Of a stretch of 13,310 nucleotides of DNA, positions 6,708 to 12,198 are shown one piece after another (position 1 is the stretch's first letter; each line of letters opens with the position of its first letter). The position numbers were made by a program, and so were the translations under genes. This stretch comes from RUG11272 sp045226335. GTDB lineage: Bacteria; Bacillota; Clostridia; Christensenellales; Aristaeellaceae. Under the pieces are notes generated by a model that did no database searches, was not told where the DNA came from, and worked only from the letters and a program-made list of their open reading frames with translations. Location: positions 1-13,310 of the forward strand of contig JBGVCH010000057.1 of assembly GCA_045226335.1 (NCBI GenBank), in the 5' to 3' direction.

Positions 6708-7970
6708 ATGAAGAAAACCCTGATGCTGATCCTGTTGGCTGCAATCCTTTGCTTCGGCGTTTCCACGGCTGAGGAAGCGGGGATGCTCGGGCAGCCTTTC
6801 CCGGACTTTACGGCCGTGGATACCGAGGGCAACACGTTTGTCCTGTCCGAGGCACTGAAAGACCACGAGGCCGTGGTCCTCAACCTGTGGGCGACATGGT
6901 GCACATTCTGCAAGACGGAATTCCCCTTCCTGAGCGAAGCCCGCGAGGCGTATGGCGATCGCGTGGCGTTCATCGCCCTGTCCGCCGAGGAAGAAGATAC
7001 GATGGAGAAGGTCGCGGCGTACCGGCGGGAGTACGGCGTTGACATCCCCATGGGACTGGACGAAGGCGCCGCGCTGTATGCCTATACCGGCGGCAATGGC
7101 TTTCCCACCACGGTGATCATCGACCGCTTCGGGAACGCCGCGTTTGAGCAGATCGGCGCGTTCCTGAGCGCCGGCGATGTGAAGCGCGCCATCGGCTTCT
7201 TCCTGGGGGACGGCTACACCGAAACGGTGGTCCTGAGAGAAATCCCCCCGGATACCGCCACCGGCGCTTTCCCGGTGTCTTCGGCTACGGCCGTGCGCGT
7301 AGAGAACGAAGGAGCCCGGTACGTCACCTTCTTCCTGGCGGAAGATCCGGATCCGCTGAAGGCCTGCGTGGTCGAAGACGACACGGCCCGGCTGCGCCTG
7401 GAGGCCGCGGCGGCCGACAATCCTTCCGCCATGATTTGCTTTGACGCCGGCACGTATACCTTCCACGAGGTCCGTGGACTGCTGGATCCGCAGCGCGGTG
7501 TTTATACCTATCAGACAGCCATGCCGGGCGCGGACGCGGAGCAGCACTTTACATACGTGATCCTGCTGGACGGCCCGTCAGGCGCGGTGTACGATCAGTT
7601 CTTCCTGATCTCCGGCGATGAATACATCGGGGAGATGGCGGACTGGATCGCCTCCCAGGGCTATACGGTCACATGGGAGTACACGGATTCGGAACCAGAG
7701 AAAGCTACCACGTCTCCCGCCGCCTACCTCCTGTACGTCGTCGACCAGGACGGCGCACCTGTGCCCGGGGTTTACGCCAACTTCTGCACCGATTCGACCT
7801 GCGTCCCGCGCAAGGCCGACGAGAACGGCGTCATCACCTTTGACGGCGCGCCGGACGTGTACCATGTGCAGCTGCTGAAGGTGCCGGAAGGGTACAGCTT
7901 TGACGAGGGCTTCGAAATGTACACCGGGGACACCTACGGCGAATGGATCTTGCGCATCCGGAAGGACTGA
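6708..7970 (+). CDS. Secreted thioredoxin-fold (TlpA/redoxin-like) protein with C-terminal beta-sandwich domain
   Basis: The 420-residue product starts at ATG with AAGGAG at 6693-6698. Residues 1-21 form a signal peptide. Residues 25-165 form a TlpA/AhpC-TSA-like thioredoxin fold with the redox motif WATWCTFC (C65, C68) and the cis-proline loop GFPTTVIID (131-139). The middle part (about 170-330) has no family I recognise. Residues 338-418 look like a prealbumin-like/SpaA-type beta sandwich (YVVDQDGAPVPGVYANF, then ADENGVITFDG and YHVQLLKVPEGY). Thioredoxins of this type exchange disulfides outside the membrane. The C-terminal half also contains cysteines (C220, C244, C360, C365) that might be partners. 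Typical TlpA proteins are under 200 residues, so this is a multidomain variant. It stands alone with its own promoter. Confidence 0.88.
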   Translation: MKKTLMLILLAAILCFGVSTAEEAGMLGQPFPDFTAVDTEGNTFVLSEALKDHEAVVLNLWATWCTFCKTEFPFLSEAREAYGDRVAFIALSAEEEDTMEKVAAYRREYGVDIPMGLDEGAALYAYTGGNGFPTTVIIDRFGNAAFEQIGAFLSAGDVKRAIGFFLGDGYTETVVLREIPPDTATGAFPVSSATAVRVENEGARYVTFFLAEDPDPLKACVVEDDTARLRLEAAAADNPSAMICFDAGTYTFHEVRGLLDPQRGVYTYQTAMPGADAEQHFTYVILLDGPSGAVYDQFFLISGDEYIGEMADWIASQGYTVTWEYTDSEPEKATTSPAAYLLYVVDQDGAPVPGVYANFCTDSTCVPRKADENGVITFDGAPDVYHVQLLKVPEGYSFDEGFEMYTGDTYGEWILRIRKD

Positions 7971-8004
7971 TTCTATTCTCAAGTAAGCCCTCCGCGTCAA
8001 CAAG

Positions 8005-8065
8005 CGGGTATGCACCCGAAGGTCCAGGGCGAAGGTCAAGCCCTGGCCGAGGCCCGCAGGCCTCG
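8005..8065. repeat. Three-hairpin structured intergenic element
   Basis: Three perfect stems stand almost end to end: 8005-8009 with 8014-8018 (5 bp, ATGC loop), 8024-8030 with 8040-8046 (7 bp, 9-base loop), and 8048-8054 with 8059-8065 (7 bp, CGCA loop). The last is followed by a moderately T-rich AAATCTTCTT, so on the plus strand it might end the 6708-7970 transcript. A row of three stems is more than a terminator needs. It could be a small RNA, a 3' UTR structure or a dispersed intergenic repeat; the sequence alone cannot decide. Confidence 0.5.
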
Positions 8066-8092
8066 AAATCTTCTTGATAAATCGAATCGAAC

Positions 8093-8126
8093 AACGGGCG
8101 AGGCGGAGTGATCGGCCTCGCCCGTT
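8093..8126. repeat. Perfect 12-bp inverted repeat
   Basis: Arms 8093-8104 and 8115-8126 pair without mismatch around a 10-base loop. Neither strand has a clear T-tract after it, so terminator function is uncertain. It could be an RNA hairpin belonging to the same structured region as 8005-8065. Confidence 0.5.
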
Positions 8127-8160
8127 CATGTATGATGGACGCCTTCGGTCCCAAACGCGG

Positions 8161-8195
8161 AAGAAAAGGCGGGGCCGTCCCAAGACAGCCCCGCC
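8161..8195 (-). terminator. Rho-independent terminator of the lost minus-strand gene
   Basis: An 8-bp GC stem (8168-8175 with 8188-8195) plus 3 inner pairs is followed, on the minus strand, by TTTTCTT (complement of 8161-8167). It lies 25 bases beyond the stop of the gene remnant at 8221-8370, which supports that remnant having once been the end of a real gene. Confidence 0.7.
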
Positions 8196-8220
8196 GGGGA
8201 AACCGGGATCTGGATGCAGA

Positions 8221-8370
8221 TCATTCGGTCACGGTCACTTCAGCCGTCTGATCGCCGATGCGCAGGGTATGCGCGCCGGGCTGATCCAGGGTGACGCTGA
8301 ATTCCACGATGCGCCAGCTGCCGCCGCTCACCGCGTAGACGTCCTTGGCGGCCAGGGTACTGTTCTCCTT
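8221..8370 (-). pseudogene. 3' remnant of a secreted Ig-like-domain protein gene
   Basis: A minus-strand frame ending in TGA (8221-8223) reads convincingly as the last strands of an Ig-like beta sandwich: SGGSWRIVEFSVTLDQPG, then AHTLRIGDQTAEVTVTE. Codon use matches the neighbours. The frame stays open back to a stop at 8419-8421, but there is no ATG or plausible start; the only GTG (8329-8331) lies inside the domain and lacks a ribosome binding site. An intact terminator follows. The rest of the gene is not found upstream on either strand, so this looks like a 3' stump left by a deletion or rearrangement. The left boundary of recognisable homology (about 8370) is approximate. Confidence 0.55.
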
Positions 8371-8406
8371 TCTGTCGTCTGCTGTTGAATCACATTTGCC
8401 GTTCGT

Positions 8407-8441
8407 CCGATCATTGCGTCACACTTTATGCGAATGATCGG
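8407..8441. repeat. 9-bp inverted repeat near the pseudogene break
   Basis: Arms CCGATCATT (8407-8415) and AATGATCGG (8433-8441) are perfect, with 17 bases between them. It lies just upstream of the point where the gene remnant loses its reading frame (stop at 8419-8421). It could be an operator-like site or a scar of rearrangement. The rest of 8442-8573 holds nothing I can identify. Confidence 0.4.
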
Positions 8442-8573
8442 CCTGTCCGTAAAAGCAGCTTACCACAACGGCCGGGCAGGTCTTTCGAAAATCGGACACA
8501 GATTGCATGATATTCCGGCACTGAGGTGGGCTGCCGGCGGAGGACGGCCTGGCACACGCCGAAACGGGGCCTC

Positions 8574-8602
8574 TTGCAATCGGCGGGTTTTTCCGGTATG
8601 AT
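8574..8602 (+). promoter_or_regulatory. Sigma-A-type promoter of the GH20 fusion gene
   Basis: TTGCAA (8574-8579, 4 of 6) and TATGAT (8597-8602, 5 of 6) are separated by 17 bases. The 74-base leader to the ATG at 8677 contains a small hairpin (8621-8626 with 8635-8640). Confidence 0.6.
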
Positions 8603-8676
8603 TCGTTTGAGGCAAGGCGCTCCGCCGGGCGAAAGGCGGACGCGGTGAATGATCACGAGAAACGGAGACGGTTGGA

Positions 8677-10686
8677 ATGGCGGAACAGGCTTTCTCCTGG
8701 CGCGGATTCATGCTGGATCCCGTGCGGCACTTTATCCCGCTGGAGGACATGCGGAAACTGATCCGGGCAGCGGCCCTGTGCGGCATGAACCGGCTGCACT
8801 GGCATCTCACCGACGACCAGGGCTGGCGGCTGGAGATCCGGAAATACCCGAAGCTGACCGGCGTCGGGGCGGCGCGGGGCGACAGTTATTTCGGCGGCGT
8901 GTCGGAGACGGAGCACAACACCGGCTTCTACACGCTGGAACAGGTCCGGGAGATGGTGCGCTTCGCCGGGGAATACGGGATCGAAGTCATCCCGGAGATC
9001 GAGATCCCCGGCCATGCAAGCGCGCTGCTGGCCGCGTATCCGGAATACGGCTGCCGGCGCGTATCCGCGGCCCCGGACGGCACGCCCCGGGAGGCCGAAC
9101 CCTGGCCCTACGCGGTGGTGGTGTCGGCCGGGATCTTCCCGAGCCTGATCTGCCCGGGGAAAGAGGAGACCGTCCGTTTCCTGAAGGATGTGCTGGACGA
9201 GGTCATGGAGCTGTTCCCCTTTCCCATGGTCCACATCGGCGGGGACGAGGCCATCAAGCTGCACTGGCGAAGATGCCCGGACTGTCAGCGAAGGATGCGG
9301 GAGCGCGGCCTGGCGGACGAGGACGCGCTGCAGCGGGACCTGGTGCTGGAGATGGGCGCGTACCTGGCGGAGCACGGCCGGAAAACCATTGTGTGGAACG
9401 ACGTGCTGGAGGGCGGGCCGCTGCCGCCGCATTTCGTGGTGCAGCAGTGGAAGGACGGCGAGGAGAAGACCCGGGCCTTCATGGCGCAGGGCGGCACGGT
9501 GATCTGTTCGGACACGAAAGCCTTCTATTTCGACTACCCCTACGGGCAGACCGACGTGAAGAAACTGTGGGCGTACCCGCGGATCCCGGACTGGGCCGAA
9601 GGGCTGGAGGGACAGCTGCTGGGTCTGGAGTGTCCGCTGTGGTCGGAGCGGATCACCAACCTGGACCGGGTGGCGTACCTGCTGTTCCCGAGGCTGGCGG
9701 CGGCGGGGCTGAAGGCGTCGGAGCCGGAGCCCCTGCCCTGGACGGTTTTCCGGGAGCGGGTGGCGGAGACGCAGGGAAAGATCGAGAGCCTGGGCCTGAC
9801 CGGCGCACCGGAGACATACTGGGACATGCCGGCGGAGGCGGCGGAGGCGGACAGGCAGGCGTATCAGGCCATGATCCACGCCCCGGAGGCGGAGCCCTGG
9901 TTCCGGAAGAACGTGCGGCTGGTCCGCCTGGAGCAGACGGAGCGGTTCATGCGGGAGCTGGGGATCCCGGAGGCCTTCATCCTGCAGGCCGGGGACAGGA
10001 TCCTGGCGGAGGCGGCCGGCCGGGAGGCGGAGGACGACGGGACCACTGCCCTGATCCGCCAGCTGATGGCGGCGGTGGAGAGCCGGAGGTACGGGGAGTG
10101 GAAGCGTTTCCCGGAGGAGGTCTGGCGGGCGACCATGGGGTGCTTCCCGCGCTTCATCGCCGAGCACAGGCGGTCCTACGGCCGGGACGGCTATGACCGG
10201 TGCGTGTGGACGGTGCGGCAGGTGGAATGCCGGCTGTTCCGGATCGGGGAGCTGGAGTACGAGCTGACGGAGAAGGACGGGCAGCGGGTCATCGGCCTGC
10301 ACATCCCCTCGGACGCCGTGCTGGAGCCGGACCGGCTGAACGAGTCCGTCCGCCGGGCCCGGGCCTTCATGGCGGTTTACTTCCCGGGGATGGAGAACGC
10401 GGAGATGGTGTGCGAGTCCTGGCTGCTTTCGCCGGTCCTGACCCGGCTGCTGCCGCCGGAGGCCAGGATCCTCCGCTTCCAAAGCGCCTTCGACATCCTG
10501 TCGGTGGATCCCGGGGACGACAACGCCCTGGAATGGGTCTTCCGCGTGGCCCAGGGGCAGCGCGAAACCGTGCGGATCGCGGATCTCCCGGAGGAAACCG
10601 GCCTGCAGCGGAAGATGAAGGCCCTGCTGCTGGCGGGGGAGAAACCCGGCAGCGGGACGGGGATCCTGAGGCGGCCCTTCGCGTGA
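8677..10686 (+). CDS. GH20 beta-N-acetylhexosaminidase fused to a GNAT-like acyltransferase C-terminal domain
   Basis: The 669-residue product begins at ATG with GGAGA at 8664-8668 and has no signal peptide, so it is cytoplasmic. Residues 5-345 form a GH20 catalytic barrel: WRGFMLDPVRHF (8-19, substrate-binding R9), LHWHLTDDQGWRLEI (40-54), PEIEIPGHASA (106-116), HIGGDEA (186-192) with the catalytic Asp-Glu pair D190-E191, CPDCQ (200-204), IVWND (238-242) and ECPLWSE (318-324). The usual N-terminal GH20b domain is missing. Residues about 405-660 resemble the clostridial acyltransferase-like proteins with a GNAT-like C-terminal domain (formerly DUF5596, PF18164): WTVRQVECRLFRIGELEYEL (511-530), LHIPSDAVLEPD (541-552), CESWLLSPVL (579-588), FQSAFDILSVDPGDDNALEW (601-620). 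GH20 enzymes remove terminal beta-GlcNAc/GalNAc. The fusion suggests coupled processing of amino sugars; this is inference. Confidence 0.9.
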   Translation: MAEQAFSWRGFMLDPVRHFIPLEDMRKLIRAAALCGMNRLHWHLTDDQGWRLEIRKYPKLTGVGAARGDSYFGGVSETEHNTGFYTLEQVREMVRFAGEYGIEVIPEIEIPGHASALLAAYPEYGCRRVSAAPDGTPREAEPWPYAVVVSAGIFPSLICPGKEETVRFLKDVLDEVMELFPFPMVHIGGDEAIKLHWRRCPDCQRRMRERGLADEDALQRDLVLEMGAYLAEHGRKTIVWNDVLEGGPLPPHFVVQQWKDGEEKTRAFMAQGGTVICSDTKAFYFDYPYGQTDVKKLWAYPRIPDWAEGLEGQLLGLECPLWSERITNLDRVAYLLFPRLAAAGLKASEPEPLPWTVFRERVAETQGKIESLGLTGAPETYWDMPAEAAEADRQAYQAMIHAPEAEPWFRKNVRLVRLEQTERFMRELGIPEAFILQAGDRILAEAAGREAEDDGTTALIRQLMAAVESRRYGEWKRFPEEVWRATMGCFPRFIAEHRRSYGRDGYDRCVWTVRQVECRLFRIGELEYELTEKDGQRVIGLHIPSDAVLEPDRLNESVRRARAFMAVYFPGMENAEMVCESWLLSPVLTRLLPPEARILRFQSAFDILSVDPGDDNALEWVFRVAQGQRETVRIADLPEETGLQRKMKALLLAGEKPGSGTGILRRPFA

Positions 10687-10751
10687 CGGCGATGACGGCG
10701 GGCGGAGGGTGCCCGATTCATGCGAAAGCCCCGCGCCGGCCGGTTTTCCGG

Positions 10752-10780
10752 TAGCAATCCGCGGCGGTTTGTGGTATAAT
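10752..10780 (+). promoter_or_regulatory. Extended -10 promoter of the lipocalin-like gene
   Basis: A perfect TATAAT (10775-10780) is preceded by an extended -10 TG at 10772-10773. The -35 candidate TAGCAA (10752-10757) is weak and lies 17 bases upstream. No clear terminator separates the GH20 gene from this promoter, so read-through is possible. Confidence 0.7.
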
Positions 10781-10876
10781 CGGACCAAAGAGTGAACAGA
10801 CAGACGGCGGCTATCGCATTGCGGAAAGCCGGTGCGGAATGTTTTGATTCGGACGGAATTGAAGGAGGAATCCATC

Positions 10877-12067
10877 GTGAAAAAAACGCTTGCCATTCTG
10901 CTGACCCTGGCGCTGGGCCTGGGTGCCGTCCTGCCCGCCGTGGGCGAGGAGGAAACCCTGCAGACGCTGACGCAGCAGCTCTGGGGATGCTGGCTGCTGC
11001 AGGGCGTGATCCGGGCCGGGGAGGACATTGAACTGCCGGAGGATCTCTGGGACTTCACGGGACTGGAGTTCCGGGACGACGGGACCGTCTTCCTGCCATA
11101 CAGCGAGGATCCGGATCCCAGGCCTTATGCTGTGGTGGACGAGTACACCCTGACCATCGGCGAAGACTACTATTCCTTCCTCATCGAGCTCGACGAGGAG
11201 GAGGGGGACCGCCTGACCCTTTGGGTGGACTATCCCCAGGAGCCCTCCGTGACGCTGATGTACGGCAGGGTGGACAGCTTCCCGGCCCTGGCGGAGGCGG
11301 CGGAATCGGTGGAAGCGGCCGAAGCGGCGGAGAGCCCCTCCGTGACCCTCGAAGAGCTTCTCGGCGTGTGGCAGTTCGTCGCCATCAGCGATGGTGCCAC
11401 GACGCTTTCGCTGGAAGATCTCGTGAGCCTGCTGGGTTCGCTGGAAGATCTCGTGAGCCTGCTGGGCTATGAGTACGATCCGGGCTTGCTGATCTTCATG
11501 GAGATCACCGGGGACGGGACGCTCAGCCTCTATACGAACCAGCCCGAGGATGAGAGAGCGGATTGGGCATTCCGCCTGGAGGGCAATACGCTGATCATCG
11601 AGGGTAGCGTATCAACTGAGTTGACGGTGGCCATTCGGGAAAGCTGGCTGTGGCTGGAAGGGGCTCCACATGTGAATCTGGTGCTGGCCCGCAAGGATGA
11701 AGCGGCCCCGGAAACCGCGGACGCCTCGGCAGCCCGGGCGGAACTCGTCGGCCTGTGGAACGTGGTCCGGTTTGAGGGTCCGGCCATGACATTCACGGCG
11801 CCGCGGCAGTTCGCCGCAAACCTCGGTGTGACGGAGGGCACCATGCGGTCCTTTGAATTCACCGCGGAGGGGAGCCTCATCATCCGGGCCGATCAGGACG
11901 GGAAGACCGCGGAGCTGCTCCTGGGCTACACCCTGGCGGGCAGCACACTGACGATCCTGGACGGCGAGGGCCATGTGCTGCACACCGGTGAGATCGTGAT
12001 CGGGGACGCCGAGCTGTCCATTGAGGCTGTCGAAGGCACGACCCTGATCCTGTGCCGCGCCGACTGA
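10877..12067 (+). CDS. Secreted protein of three lipocalin-like modules
   Basis: The 396-residue product starts at GTG (10877), preceded by GAAGGAGGA; an upstream in-frame ATG at 10832 lacks a ribosome binding site and would bury the signal peptide MKKTLAILLTLALGLGAVLP. Three modules follow, each opening with a G-x-W motif typical of lipocalin-like barrels: LWGCWLLQGV (35-44), LLGVWQFVAI (161-170) and LVGLWNVVRF (290-299). Each continues with an F-x-x-DGT/EGS strand and a LTI/LII-type strand. An Ala/Glu linker (138-153) separates modules 1 and 2, and a second (272-288) modules 2 and 3. Module 2 contains the duplicated decapeptide SLEDLVSLLG (178-187, 188-197). Function is unknown; ligand binding outside the cell is the family expectation. 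A strong terminator follows. Confidence 0.85.
   Translation: MKKTLAILLTLALGLGAVLPAVGEEETLQTLTQQLWGCWLLQGVIRAGEDIELPEDLWDFTGLEFRDDGTVFLPYSEDPDPRPYAVVDEYTLTIGEDYYSFLIELDEEEGDRLTLWVDYPQEPSVTLMYGRVDSFPALAEAAESVEAAEAAESPSVTLEELLGVWQFVAISDGATTLSLEDLVSLLGSLEDLVSLLGYEYDPGLLIFMEITGDGTLSLYTNQPEDERADWAFRLEGNTLIIEGSVSTELTVAIRESWLWLEGAPHVNLVLARKDEAAPETADASAARAELVGLWNVVRFEGPAMTFTAPRQFAANLGVTEGTMRSFEFTAEGSLIIRADQDGKTAELLLGYTLAGSTLTILDGEGHVLHTGEIVIGDAELSIEAVEGTTLILCRAD
11407..11466 (+). repeat. Perfect 30-bp tandem duplication inside a gene
   Basis: Bases 11407-11436 and 11437-11466 are identical. The unit encodes ten residues, so the frame is preserved and the protein reads SLEDLVSLLG twice in a row. Identity even at third codon positions indicates a very recent duplication or an active slippage site. 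Confidence 0.97.
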
Positions 12068-12086
12068 CACGGGCCGCGGCGGAAGG

Positions 12087-12131
12087 AAGCGGCTTCCGAA
12101 GGGGGAGGAGTTTCCCGCGGAAGCCGCTTTT
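12087..12131 (+). terminator. Rho-independent terminator of the lipocalin-like gene
   Basis: A perfect 12-bp stem (12087-12098 with 12118-12129) with a 19-base loop runs into TTTT (12128-12131). It starts 20 bases after the stop codon. Confidence 0.85.
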
Positions 12132-12135
12132 GCTG

Positions 12136-12164
12136 TGGCAAAACAGGCCGGCTTGTGGTACACT
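12136..12164 (+). promoter_or_regulatory. Extended -10 promoter of the helicase gene
   Basis: TACACT (12159-12164, 4 of 6) is preceded by an extended -10 TG (12156-12157). A -35 candidate TGGCAA (12136-12141) lies 17 bases upstream. The layout closely resembles the promoter at 10752-10780. Confidence 0.55.
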
Positions 12165-12198
12165 CATCGTGAAGCAAGGCGAAAGAGGAGGTGAGCGC

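Noticed and set aside
8221..8364. Intact small gene starting at CTG near 8362 after an AAAGGAG
   Set aside because: CTG starts are rare, and the encoded segment begins in the middle of an Ig-like domain; a 3' remnant explains it better.
8649..10196. A 515-codon plus-strand frame offset from GH20
   Set aside because: It is Gly/Arg/Ala-rich shadow sequence out of frame with the GH20 motifs.
10687..10770. Possible terminator after the GH20 gene (CCGG-TTTT-CCGG hairpin)
   Set aside because: The stem is only 4 bp around the T-run and no T-tract follows, so I cannot support it.
10832..10876. Upstream ATG start for the lipocalin-like gene
   Set aside because: No ribosome binding site precedes it and it would put 15 extra residues before a standard signal peptide; the GTG at 10877 follows GAAGGAGGA.
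8653..11058. An 801-codon minus-strand open frame across the GH20 gene
   Set aside because: It spans the GH20 coding region and the next promoter, has shadow-type composition, and the plus strand encodes recognised catalytic motifs.
11407..11466. CRISPR-like repeat
   Set aside because: There are only two abutting copies without spacers, in frame inside a coding gene.
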